Part shown: positions 36,850-49,339 of the stretch, piece after piece
Numbering within the stretch: position 1 is the stretch's first letter
Layout of the letters: each line of letters opens with the position of its first letter
From: Lethocerus indicus
Taxonomy: Eukaryota > Arthropoda > Insecta > Hemiptera > Belostomatidae
DNA: 64,000 bases
Reading direction: 5' to 3'
Assembly: GCA_019843655.1 (NCBI GenBank)
Contig: JACDQD010000010.1
Span: forward strand, 1,967,637 to 2,031,636
Made by a program: the position numbers and the translations under genes
The notes under the pieces: generated by a model
What the model saw: the letters and a program-made list of their open reading frames with translations, nothing else
What the model was told of the DNA's origin: nothing
The model's database searches: none

Positions 36850-39800
36850 AAAATCTAGCGGGGAGAGAGGGAGAGAGGGCGGGAGGCATATTAATATAAT
36901 ATATGGGGCGGAGGCGGCTTATCCCGCTTCTGAAATTGCTACGCTATTTTCATGCCTATATTATATGGGGTATAATAACCTTATAATAAAGGAGAGTAAG
37001 AGAAAGGGAGAATGAGATAGAATCCGACAGAAAGAGAGCGGGCGAGCGAGATAGAGAGAACAAGAGGAAAAGTTGATGGGAGGGAATGGGGTGGATAACG
37101 ACTCTATTAAGGGCACCTAATAGAGCATTCTCCGCTCCTTTCCTCGCCCGGTCCAAGTATCCAATTTTGCATAATATAAGGCTAAATAAAAATATAATAA
37201 ATACGTTTCTAAAAGTGTAAGAAAATGTTATAATTTAATTCGCAATTTTCTCGGTGTAGAATACAGCCGGGTGCGCGTAAACGGGTATCCCGATTCTTGG
37301 TTATTATTACACAGAGAAGTAACGTTTTGAATCTGAACTTATTTCAGATGAAATCATTTATTTAACGGTATATGCCTTTAAATGTCAAATGGAGAAAGAA
37401 AATTGCACACGAAAATGGCAATGTCAAATATATTGTTATAAAGGAATGGATCTGTTAATTAACTTATTTATTATTATTTCGAGATTTTGCGAACACTATG
37501 CGGTTTCGACTTGCGCTTGTTATTATCGGACGAGAAAAAGCCTTCGAATCGCCCCAACTGAAACAGGCGAAGATTTCGATATCAACCTGTAGGCCTGAGT
37601 TTCGCCGGTTCCCAAACCCGCCGTGGATTAGTTAATGGTACAAGTTATATTTCGCAACGCGCGCGATATCCGCGAACGGTGTAGGCCCGAGACAAGAAAC
37701 AGGAGCGCGTTGTTAAGCCGAACCGACAAATGAGGTAACCAACCGTCGGCAAGTCTCCGTAGGAAACGAGTGGAGTGGCCCCAGAAAATTTATACGTTTC
37801 CACAGCAATTAAAAATCGTCAGTAGCGACGTATAAATTCGTAACGACCGTGAGAAACGTTGGAATTGTAATTCGACGCCGCTATATCATTCGGAAGGGAT
37901 CTCAATTTGAGCGGACGATGTCTTAACACTCAGGGACTCCTCGAGATCAGATCAATGTCTGATTTATAGCGCTTTTTTTCTTATTTTTCTGTTTTGTTTT
38001 TTTAATCTCCACGGGGGCATCCACTTTCCGAAACTGATTATCGGAAGGTGATAAAATCGCTAGGAAAAAATCCACGGATTTCCGTTTTGGAAAAAAGGAA
38101 CACGTTTAAGCCATTTCCCTACCACTCCCCCGCGTAGGATCGTTTTCTATGCCTACGGTTCCTTTCTAGATCCAAGATATTCCCGGATTCCCATACAGAA
38201 TTATTTATCTATCGACTCGATAGATTGGCAAATACGATAGGAATTTCTGAGTACTGCCTCGACATCGAATATCTCGTAAATTGAGCTGGCTTCAGGAAAA
38301 AACCCACACCCGAACCGTAAATCCGAATGCATCTGGAAAAACCCTGAAAAACGGTTTATTCTCGAGCGCTATTCCTTTCAATCTTCTTCATCCCGTTCGC
38401 TCATCGAATTAAGACTTCTTCATCGAGTAGTCCTTTTTTTATTCTTCCTGCCGATACACAAGGATTGACGAGCTGATTCGAAATTACTTTTCAATCAACT
38501 GAAAATTAGAACGCCCTACAAGTTCTTTCGAGACAACCATTATAGGAGAAATATGTCGATTCTAATCAGTCATATTGGGAGAACAGGTTTTAATGATTAA
38601 AGTATAAAAAATTAATGCTCCCTCGCTAATAATAGAACATAAAATATTATTTATGTATATGTTAAGGACATATATGAATACACTACTAGTAGGCCCTGCG
38701 GGTGATGCCGGAGTAGTCTCGGTAGCAATGTTATAGGCTTGGCGCTTGTATTCTCGCGGCACACCATAAACGCGTTGAACTATGCTACCCAATTTATGTA
38801 CTCAGAAGGTAATCTAGATCTTTTCCTAACTAGTTACTGTCTGTTCAGAATTATCCGGGCGCAAATTGTCTGCGGATTTTCTACTTCCAAGAGCTTTTAC
38901 ATTATTGCCGCCGGCCCCGGTTTTAGGACTGTCTGATTTCGTGATTACAACTTCCATGGCCCCTTTTCATCGACACAGAAGAGTAATAACAAGAGAGAGA
39001 GTTGTTCTATAATTCTTGGACCGCCCCCCACCCTCCCCCCAACCGGGCTTCGTGATATTCAATAATAAACTCATATTATTATTCCCGGTAGTCGGTATGG
39101 AATCGCCCCACTACCGCTTAAAATCGTTATTAAGGGTAATAAAACTCCCCGAGAGGGTGGCGGCGGGAGGTGGGGAGCCTGAAATGTAACTACATATTCC
39201 GGCTACGCCGCGAATAAAGTCGTATAAATTAACGAAGGCGGGGAGGAAACAGCGGAAAATTGCGAGCATAGACGGTTAAAGACGTCGAGATAAGAAGTGT
39301 TAATATCTCATAAAACCTCGGGAGGAGGGGGTTAGCCCCTCATATGCTTGCCCCTTTGAAAATAAAGAGATTTTACGGCAGGGGTGGAGTGGGGAGGCGA
39401 GTTTTACCCCCGTGCCACCACCCTCAACATTCGAAACTTCCATCGTACAGCCTCCAGGGGCGGCGGTGAGAGGGTTGCGCTGGATGCAATAAAACAAGTA
39501 ATTCTGAGCGGCAGTAAACATATAGAAGGGAGGAGCCTCCAGGAGGGGTAAACGGGTCCCGTCCTCGAAAACGACAATTTTCCTAACCTCTTACCCCCTT
39601 CAACCAACCCCATCCCATTTCAGAGCTCAAACCACTTTTATGCAGCGGGAGGACGAGGAGAACACAGTACATTGGAGCGGATTATTCGTAATAATACCGG
39701 ACGGTTACGATCCCCTTCGCCCCCCCCCCACGCTTTATTATGTCTACCGCCGCCGTACTCGTCAGACGGAATTAAAATATCCGTTTTATACAGCAATATA

Positions 39801-40790
39801 TACACTTGGCGGAGACAGGGCAATCTGTTTCTCGGACGTTAAGGAAAATGTTGAACGCAATAAGGAATAATACGCCGTAAGTTATAGCGCATTAGGCATA
39901 TACTTTAATTTTATAGTTTGTAAATGAAATTCGTTTCGTCCACGACCAATATCGCCCGATGAAATACTGTGTGCATTGTTAAGATTAGTTTACTGTTTCA
40001 TAATTTCAGAACACAGGTTAAATTAATATGTTTAAAATTCTAACGTTAATGATTCCACACTGTATTTCGCATTAACCCAATTTTTTTAATTGGAATCCAA
40101 GTTAAGGTGCGCGAGATCCTTTCCACTCCCGATTACTTGGCCCAAAGCTGGTTTCTCAGATGCCTACGAATTACAGTTAAGTACTCATGCCGACTGCCGA
40201 TTAAGCATCAAGTTAGTGCCGTCTATAAATTATTACAGGCATTACGACGAAAAAGCTACCTGACTGACTTGAGCTTGCGGATAAAGGGAATCTCCGGAGT
40301 AACTATTACTAAGCTTTTACTCCCACATATTAGATTATATACAGTCCTTATTGTTAAGCGGATTAGAGTATTAACTTCTGTCACTGTTTATTCCAATTTG
40401 TAATATACGGGAGTGAAAAAAAATATTTTTTCGTCGGTTATATTCTCAAAGATTCTCCATATATTAGTCCTAACATTATAATGATATTCTTTCAAACTGC
40501 TATAATGTCCCCATGCCAGTGCTAAATTTTATTATATAATCGGATACATAAAAAGGAAGTGTAAAAGTGATCGCTTATGACTTTCAATTATCAGCATTTT
40601 CAGTTCTATCGCCGACCTATCACCGTAAATATTGGCCGTCGTCGGAAACCCATTAACGACAGGACGGGCGTAGATTAAAAAATACAAAGAAAAAACTAAG
40701 AAAAGTTGGACCGAACCGGTTTCAGATTTCAAGTTAGGAAAAACAGAACGCCGGTGGCAAAGTAAGTAGAAAAAGTACGTGGGGTCCCTA
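36850..40790. other. unique AT-rich noncoding DNA
   Basis: No supported gene. GA-rich patches lie near 36860-36880 and 36990-37070. The 98-codon frame at 40107-40403 reads plausibly but starts with GTG, has no in-frame ATG, and matches no known family. Confidence 0.5.
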
Positions 40791-40794
40791 CTCT

Positions 40795-40829
40795 AAGAGA
40801 AAGAGAGAGATAGAGAGAGAGAGAGAAAG
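40795..40829. repeat. (GA)n-rich tract
   Basis: Imperfect GA repeat with TA and AAA interruptions. A short TA tract follows at about 40858-40870. Confidence 0.85.
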
Positions 40830-40992
40830 CAATAAAAAGTTAAGTTTTACACTATATCTATATATATATAAGTATACATACTGTTTCCAGAAGTGTCGGA
40901 ATTTATTGTTAACGAGGGGAGAGCCGGTGAGGCCGAGGGGTATGGGAGCGGTGTTATTCATGAGACAAATTTTTTCAGTCACAAACCTCCAC

Positions 40993-41010
40993 GGGGGGGG
41001 GGGGGGGGGG
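40993..41010. repeat. poly-G run of 18
   Basis: The longest G homopolymer in the window, followed within ten bases by another GGGGGG. Strong G-quadruplex potential, and a likely site of sequencing length error. Confidence 0.9.
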
Positions 41011-41014
41011 AATA

Positions 41015-43600
41015 GGGGGGCGATGGGGGCATAAAAATATAGCTGAGGAACAAAGGGGCGAGTGTACAGTTTAGGAGGGCTGGGGCGGGGGTAATAAAAG
41101 CTGTCACCGCGGGGCGAAAGTTCGAAGTTTTGCCGGTGTCTGAGTGTAGAGGCCCTGCTAAGTACCCTGAGGGGGGGAATGGGGGGGGGGGTCGAACTCG
41201 AACAGCTGTTCCTGATGCCCTGGTCCCTTGCCTGGTTGGACGGGGATACTCTGAGCTGGCGCCAATTAATCCTGGAGTAGCCGCTTAACCTGTAAGGATC
41301 ACACCTGTGGTCGAACCCTCTCCATACCCACCCCCGAACGTCCGAACTACTGATCCGACAACGCGAAAGATTTATTTCAATAATATACAGATGTCGCTAC
41401 CTATTTTTACCTATTACATCTAGCACACGTAAATACGCAATAAAGAGAAATAGCCACCGAGAATTGTAAAATAGGGTATAGTATTGCATAACACAAACTT
41501 AACTTTACACACTCCGTTTATAAGATATTTTTGTACCGCCCGAATCCCGATAAAAAAACAGCCCCCTTACAAGATATTGGAAGCGTCCCAATAATGGTAA
41601 TTTGAGAGTTATAGTTGTTAGAAGGTTGTTTAATTCAGGATTTGAGGATTGTTCGGTGGGCCGAACAGCGGTGTTACTCGGGGGCTTGCACACGGAGTGT
41701 ATGCACGCAACCCCCGGCGGCGGCAGCTAGACCTGCCTGCCCTACACCTACCCGGAATTTGCAATAATAGACACAGGGAGGGGGGCTGCTACACATAAAG
41801 CCCGTCAATACACTTAACGATCCCGCCCCACGTTTTATACATCGATACGTCCGGGGCACCGTCCTCATCCTGTACACGTGATCCGGCCGTAACAGCCCCC
41901 CACAGTTAACAATATCTTAGGCCGACACATGTCCCGGCGCAGGATTCACGCGATTGATGAACGTATATTACCCTTTTGCTGATGAAAACGATGTGTTTAT
42001 TTCTGGCCGGGTACTTCTTTAACGACCTTAGAGTTCGTGTCGTTATTCAGTATTTTGTTTAGGTCTCTGTATAGCAGTTTTCGTACTTGGTCGGGCACAG
42101 AGCTACGCCAAATAAATTTTCTAGAATTCAGTTCTACGACATTATTCCTTAAGCATTGCTTTCCCGTAAAGTTCCGACGCTAAATAATAATGTGTAGAAC
42201 AACCGAAGGATAATTATTGCGCTGAGATTTCACACAACCAGCCGATTGCCGGCCGAAGCGATTGTTGGTGTTTGACCGGGCGCGCAGGATTCTTTCCAAC
42301 CGAAACATTCGTGACACGCGGAGAAGAGGAAGCATTAGTTGCGGTGAATTTCGAAATGTTTCGACCGCGAGGAGCCGAGCCGTTTCCCTTATGTGAATGG
42401 AGGCGGTTCCGCCATAAATAAAAGGGCGGGCGGGTGATTTAATTTCTATTTTGACGAAGGCTCGTAAACACAATTAGACAACTGGCGTGGCAACGGGGGC
42501 AATAAAATGCGAGGAGAGGCGCCGGGTAAATATTATGACGGAAACCTGTGAGGAGTCGAAACGTTGAAACGTGGGAGAGCCACGTCCACCGTGCCACGTT
42601 ATCTCATCCTATCGGAGAGAGGGCCCCTCTTCAATATTACAATAATATACAACACAGGCTCCGTATTACTTTAATTAACGTTGCAACAACAACAACACCA
42701 CCGACACGCCATCTAGACAAAAATGTTCCGAGAGCATATCTCGGATTCCAGAGTTTTCGTTGGAAATATAATTTAAAAGCCGGCGTTTTTATGTTTAATG
42801 AGCTACTTTGTTTTGTTGTGTTTTGTTAACCGACCGCCTAACCCCCGTCCGCGTCTAAATACACACTATCACGCCATCACGATTTCTGTTCACAACACAC
42901 TGCGCCCGAAACGGAACTAATTTCAAAAAATATATTCGTTCGCGGCCGCGGAAACATTAATTATTCGTCCGGTTTTTAAAACACGAAAACCTGTTCGTAC
43001 ACCCGAATTCGATTGGATTATCGCGGACACGCCTCCTGGCGTTGTGAAGTCATTCCGCGATCGTTTATCGACGATATATTTCATTAATAAATTAAGGCAC
43101 TTCGGTAGACCAATTCTTTCCTCTGTTTATTTGACAGGATAAGAAATTATCAGCAAAAAATAATGGGAGCTACTAAAAAGGATTAATTTGAAATTCGTTT
43201 CCCTCTTAACATTTTGATACAACAGAATTTGAGACCGCTTTTTCTTCATTAAGAATGAAATTTACAATAGAATGCGTGTACTTTAATTTCATATATTATG
43301 TTAATGCCGCAGTAAACAATATTTAATACAATTTTGATGAAACCGAAACCGAGGAATCGAACGAGTCTTATAACACCCCAAAATAATAAATTACACCAAA
43401 ATGTAAAAAGTATAAATGGAATATCCAATAAAACGCACTCGTCACCCGGGCGGCCAGTCGGCGATCATAGTTGCGATTTATACTCCCATAAAGCATTTTC
43501 CAATAGCGGGTAATAACAATCGAAACGCTTCATTTCAAAAAGTCCGTCCTGCCTCAAGTAAATATCGGGCCCACTTAAGCGGAAATCCAGGCTATTGCGG
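41015..43600. other. unique noncoding DNA
   Basis: No supported gene. G-runs at about 41172-41192 and short CAA repeats near 42690-42700 are the only simple tracts seen. Confidence 0.5.
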
Positions 43601-43609
43601 GTGGCGAGA

Positions 43610-43675
43610 GGGTGATGGGATGGAGGGAGGAGGGAGGAGGGAGGAGGAGGAGGGAGGAGGTGGAGGGAGGAGGGG
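43610..43675. repeat. (GGA)n/(GGGAGGA)n purine tract
   Basis: Imperfect GGA/GGGAGGA units. It explains the Gly/Glu-rich middle of the plus-strand frame 43416-43784 and the Ser/Leu/Pro run on the minus strand. Confidence 0.9.
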
Positions 43676-43679
43676 TTTG

Positions 43680-46640
43680 GGGGCGCTCCAGAATTTCTCT
43701 GTTGCAGAGCCGGACGCGGTTAGCCCCGCGGCCCATTGTGAGCCAGAAATTCGGCGGCCGAAGTGTACAACAAAAATAAACTGATAAGTGATAAATGGCG
43801 GCTATATTGTGCACACGTATAACTGGGTAGGCCGCGGCGCACCCCCACACGGGCCAGAAATATGGCGTAAAATGCCCGGGCATTGTGCCGTTGTTTCCGG
43901 CGGCGGCGGTGGCGGCGGCTAGGAGGGCCCCGATAAAAAGCGCCCCCTCCGGGTTCCCAGTTATTTGAAGCTTATGTTGCCTGCAAGCACCTGCGCCCCT
44001 CCCGCCCCCGGCCAACATTCGATAAGCCCTCCCGCCCCCAGGATACACTCAAACACACGGAATGAATTCGTTTATAGCACAGCCCCCCCCCCCACCAAGC
44101 CCCGGACGCCGCCCCTGTATTGTAACGTCGGTGAAATTTTTTTGTTGCGTTTCGATCCAACAGGTAAATGCAGGCGCCGAATTCCGTTTTTAACAGGCGT
44201 TACGTTCCATTTTTTCCAGTTTTTTCCCTTTTTTTTTAAATATTAAAAACAAACTTATCGTTCAGAATTTTTACGATAGAGGGGCGAGAGGGGGAGCAAA
44301 TGGTATTGTGCGTGCGGAGGGTGTTAAAAGAATATTACCCGCCGAATCGGTAACACTCGCATATATAGAATTTATATATTTTTATATACACACAGAGACA
44401 CATATACATGGGTCGAGTGTGAGTGGGCAACGGAAACTTGTATATGTGTCAGGGTGAGGGAGGGATCACGTGCGGGCGGTATCGCGAGAAATATTGCAAA
44501 CACGTAACCGTGAGCCCTCCGCCCCGCCCCGCCCCCCTCTTCGCCCACGCTCTTATTACGGCTTTAAAGGAATACTTTATAGGAGTTTTGTGAAACTCGC
44601 GTTCGTCTTAACATTTTGACGGGGGGAGGGGGGGGGGAGGGTGGACGGCCCCGACTGAGAATTTTACAAAAGTTGGTGGCGTGGCATCTACTTCTTCCTT
44701 TCATTTTTATTTTCTTTTTTTCTTTATCGCGGGCCGATCGATTGTCCGACCCCCGACTGTGATTATCGGCCCGATTTAAAGATGATACGAGCTCGGTTTG
44801 TGAAAGATCGGTTCTAAATGAAAAATCTCTCAATTAATAAACGGTTCGATGCAGCTACATTATTGGTTTGAATGATTTGAATAGGGAGTAGATGGGTGAT
44901 GAACTTAGCGTGTGCATTAACAACATAGCTATCACAATTCTAACACAATTACATATTCTATAAATAGATAGAAAATATAATTTGATCGGCGGGTGTTGTG
45001 AGTGGTCGGCGTCGGGGGAAGCAGGACATTAGCGTTAACTCGGCAAGTAACTATGCAGATTGGGAATGAGTAGTGGTCGGTGACTTGCAGGTCGACTGGG
45101 GTAAATTAATTACACGAGTCCGCTTCACGTACATCGGCGTAGGGAGAGGGCGAAGGGTGGCAATCGGGGGAAGTAAATCATCGATCGGAAACCTTCGATG
45201 AATCGTCAAACTGGCAAACCCGCTCCTTTACCCCACCACCGCACAAATCAGCCAGGGAGATCCCACGAGGGCCGAGACCACCGAAGAACTTTTCGGGCGG
45301 CTAACGTTACCGAAGGGACACTACTGGTAGTGAAGAGAAGCCGAAACAGAATGGACGAATGAAATATCGTAAATGGATAAGGACGATATTGGAGCCCGCG
45401 CTAATGATTAGTTTGGTTAATTTTCTTTCTCTTAATTATATTTTGCCTTCCTCCCTTTTCCTTAAATTTCAAATTTCACCCGACTAAAAGAGCACATCAA
45501 CTCCGGTGTACTCGTCAGAATGCGGTCTATAATAAGTTGCGTGCAGTGTCTCGCGTCCCAAGTCCCGTATTAAATGGTTGTCTATTATGCATCGGTTCGC
45601 GGATAGGCGTCCATCTATAAATAAATATATACCGTTATAATTGCGACACATTATTGACCGGGGTGCCAGTTACACAGTATGCCAAGTAGAACAGGTTGGA
45701 GCGCTACTATTTAAAACCCGGCGGGCGAGTTCAATCGGGGGAGGGTTAGGGAAAACCTGGAAATTGATGAAACATTAATGTCCGCCTTTAGCTCCGAGAA
45801 CGCGACGTCTTAACGAAGGGCGCTATAATAATTATCGGAGTCGTAATTCGTTTTTAATCCCGGGGGAGTGGGGCCTCGCGTGCTGCCCGGGGATGTCTGG
45901 CAGTCATAATAGGGACATTAGGGTCGGCCGGTTATCGACACCTGAAATGGGGCCGGCCTCGAATAAGGTGCACCTCCAACGAGGGGAAGACACCGACACC
46001 TGCACAACCGGTAACAGCCCTAAAGAAAGACCACACTGTCACAGGCGATACTAAACTTTTATACCGCCGACCTCTTTCACCCCCTTACCGTTAATTCTCA
46101 TATATCAACGATATAAGAGAATAAGGAGTTAATTGCACTTAAGACAGAATTTTTTTCTTTTTAAAAGAGGATAATCCCGATCGAGAAGAATCATTTTAAT
46201 ATGTAAATACTCTAATCTCAATTAATAAATCGCATGTTATACTAAACTATTGAGCATCCACCAATTTATGAGAAAATAATTAAAATTTTTAATTGACCGG
46301 GTGCTCGACACCTCAGCTCTTCCTTCTCCAGAAAGGGTTTAATGCGCGGACCTCAGTGATATTTCTAAGTGTGGGATTGGGTTGGAATGCCGGCGAGGTT
46401 CTTCAACTCGCGGATATTTTATTGGGAAGAGAAAGACGGGAACAATCGAAAGGCCAGCATCGATAAATACGGCCGGCGTCATAAACCGGCCACCAATTAT
46501 TCATACGGTGAAGCGGGGGGCGGGGAGAGAGGGAGAGGGTCGGCCATAGCCAGCGGGGGGCCCACAGATATGAAACTGCGGAACATTTAGAACTCGGGAG
46601 AGTACGAGCACAAGAAATCGAGCGGCATCCCACCCGCTAT
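43680..46640. other. unique noncoding DNA with GC-rich patches
   Basis: No supported gene. A GGC/GGT tract lies at about 43901-43920 and eleven C at 44083-44093. A G-rich tract spans 44622-44640, and an inverted repeat CGGGCCGAT / ATCGGCCCG lies at 44730-44773. Confidence 0.5.
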
Positions 46641-46701
46641 TAAACTAAGATATGGACGAGTGTTCCGGACGACGGGAGGGAGGGATACAAAAACTTTAGT
46701 A

Positions 46702-46720
46702 GACGGACAGACAGACAGAC
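46702..46720. repeat. (GACA)n tetranucleotide repeat
   Basis: About four tandem GACA units directly upstream of a purine-rich tract. Confidence 0.85.
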
Positions 46721-46738
46721 ACCGGCACTGTGAAAGAG

Positions 46739-46790
46739 CGAGGGAGGGAGAGAGAGCGGAGGGGGGAGGGGGAAGGGGGGAGAGGTCAGA
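46739..46790. repeat. purine-rich tract
   Basis: GGGA and GAGA units then G-runs. Frames across it on both strands are low-complexity. Confidence 0.85.
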
Positions 46791-47252
46791 GAACACAAAG
46801 AGCCCCCCCTCCCACCGCACACTAACATTTCAGGGCCACACCAAATAATATACATTTATAACTGTCTGACGCCATGAAAAGGGACTTATTCGAATAGGAA
46901 GGCGAGCGGTGAGGGGGGGGGGACAGTCATTATTATTAACCTCGCTTAATAATAATACTCGACTGCCGTGGGGAAGAGTGGAGGGGGGAGTTTTTGTCCG
47001 ACGACCGAGCGAAGGCGACCCCCTCCCTCTAGTCCGCACTCCTTCGAAAAATAAATTCTATACTCGTCGTATTTTATTATTGTGTTTTTATGGGGGCGCA
47101 CGGAGACTGGAGTCGTGGTGTGGGGGGAATGGGAGGGCAGGTAGGACATAAGTTATGTTTAAGTGTGCCGGGGGACATTAGCGAACAAAAAAGGGGCCAA
47201 CAAAGGGAGAAGGCGACTCCGGCATTACTGCCCTCCTAACAGAGACGGAGGG

Positions 47253-47284
47253 GGGCCCTCGACATCCGAGAGTGTCGGGGGCCC
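47253..47284. other. 12-base-pair GC-rich hairpin
   Basis: GGGCCCTCGACA (47253-47264) pairs with TGTCGGGGGCCC (47273-47284) across an eight-base loop. Eleven pairs are Watson-Crick and one is T/G wobble. No gene context is known. Confidence 0.5.
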
Positions 47285-47299
47285 GGCGGTGCCCGCTAC

Positions 47300-49085
47300 C
47301 GTTCTGTAGCCGGCCACTTGTTGGCAATACCACTAGGCCGAGACTGCGTCTGACTCTATTACTCACTCTGTTATGGCAATTAACGAAGCCACCGTACCCG
47401 GACACTGGCGTGAGCGTTGAAACCAGGAACCTCCCGGTTGGGGTCGCCCGCGGCCCCTACACAACACAGATCGAACAAAAACATAATACTAGCTACGGTA
47501 GACCAACTGGATCGGGAATTGAGTCGCAGTGGACTTGAACCCAGAAAGAGGTAGAATAGACGGAATGCGCAAGAAAACATATTCAGAAGATGATAGCAGA
47601 CGAGCCTAACGTTCGGCCGCTCCGGGTCGGAAAATTGGTGCCCGTGCTAAGTACGAAGGGGGCTTCGTTCCCACAAAAAAAAACTTCACTGTTCACTGAA
47701 AACCTCTACACGTTGAGAAAACAATAGTGCTTGGACCGGCCTTATTTTCTCCCGTAATTTTAAATAATGATCGACCACCAGTTTTTTTACATATTTCTGG
47801 CCTTTGCACCGGCTCTAAGCGAGCTTCCACTTGTCTGAATCGTACTAAATCCACCCTACTTTGCGGCTCGTTAATTATTTGATCGGAATACTGATTTTAA
47901 TCAGTCTCTCTCAATAACATAGTGATAAATAACAAAGATTCTAGAAATTCCATTTCTGGAATGTCACACAACGCTTTTAGATTTATTATTACGCCTTATT
48001 TTGTTCTATAAATAAAGTAGTGATTCTAGTAATAGCGGTAGTAGAGCCGGGCTAAATCGGTGAAGATTTATGTACCTTTTATATGAACGGTTGAAGAAAT
48101 TCTGTAGCCTGGGACTGTGTTTTCAAAGTAGTACAGTTTATAAACCGTAAACATTTTTAAAGGAATGCGGGTACAGTTTCATTTCTGTTCACTCATTGAA
48201 GTGTGAGGTCGTCGACACAGTGGGTACACTGTTTGGTACCCGGGCAATAAATCTGGCGTCATGTGTTCCGGCTTCTGATAGTCCCCGGTTCAACTCGTTT
48301 AACTTAGGTCAGTTTATGTTTGTCTAACTTTTTTACCAGTCTAGTTTCCGGCCTTATTTTTAAAATTGAATCGTTTGTCGATCGAACAATATCATAAAAT
48401 ATATCTTACAACTTCTTTTTATTATTCCTGGGGAAATTCTATTGAAGGCAACCAAATATACGTTAGATCTATATTATAACTCTTGTAAGCGCTAGGTAAC
48501 GTTTAAATATTACAAAGAACTGTTTTTCCATGCCCAAGAGTCGCTTAGGCCGGATAGAATTCCGGGTGATAATGAGTTCGGGTTTCATTCAGAAGGAAAA
48601 GGTCACTACAGGTAGCTCGGGCCCCGCCATGTCCAGGTAGGCACCGCTAGTATTCAACCGTTAATTCTCAGATATAACTGTTTTTGTTCCAGTAAAACTT
48701 ATTGTGTACCCGACACTGACTGAATTTTTACATCTTATTACCCTCCCCCCCAGTCATATTTTCCATAAAACAGTCAGATAATGGGAAAAACGGTTATGTC
48801 GCCGGCCCGTAGCTGTTACTGTTTCACATTAAATAACTTGGGGATGGATTTCGTAACTTTTTACAGTCAAAAAATATTTCCGATACGGTGGGAATTGTGC
48901 GTTGAAAAACTGTAAATTTCTTCGAACCCTTACCGCTTCGGAAAACGGTAAAATATTCGTACGGTCGAACGTCGGGTACACGTTTGTAAATATTAAACAA
49001 AAGTAATAAAACGAGCGGGTCCGGTCGCGGAGTCGGAATTGCGTCATATGACGCAACCCCGGGAAATAATACCGGAAACGATATT
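47300..49085. other. unique noncoding DNA
   Basis: No supported gene. Contains an 18-base perfect palindrome at 49039-49056. The rest is AT-rich and featureless to me. Confidence 0.5.
49039..49056. promoter_or_regulatory. 18-base perfect palindrome of two TTGCGTCA half-elements
   Basis: TTGCGTCATATGACGCAA reads the same on both strands. Each half joins a C/EBP-like TTGC to a CREB/ATF-like GTCA, and the halves are inverted around TA. bZIP binding is inference. Confidence 0.4.
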
Positions 49086-49090
49086 AAAAT

Positions 49091-49107
49091 CTCCCTCTCT
49101 CTCTCTC
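49091..49107. repeat. (CT)n microsatellite
   Basis: Short CT repeat. The opposite-orientation (GA)n at 49299-49334 lies about 200 bases downstream. Confidence 0.9.
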
Positions 49108-49294
49108 GCTGGGTGTATATATTCAAAAAGTTCCATCGAAAGTAAAGTCTTTCTGGCGGTCTGACGGGGCCGGGAAACAGAGGGCGGTGTTGCGGGGGGA
49201 GGGGGGAGGCATACACAAAAGGAAGCCGCAAAAATAATATAAATTTATAGCACTGTCTCAGCCGAGAGAGGGGTCGGAAGAGTGAAATAAGAGA

Positions 49295-49298
<4 letters not shown>

Positions 49299-49334
<36 letters not shown>
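49299..49334. repeat. (GA)n microsatellite
   Basis: About 18 GA units. The 175-codon minus-strand frame starting inside it begins with a Leu-Ser repeat and is rejected as a gene. Confidence 0.95.

Positions 49335-49339
<5 letters not shown>

Noticed and set aside
40107..40403. 98-codon plus-strand frame with protein-like residue mix
   Set aside because: GTG start, no in-frame ATG and no recognised family.
43575..44048. 157-codon minus-strand frame
   Set aside because: Driven by the GGA tract and Ala/Gly repeats from GGC units, with no recognised domain.
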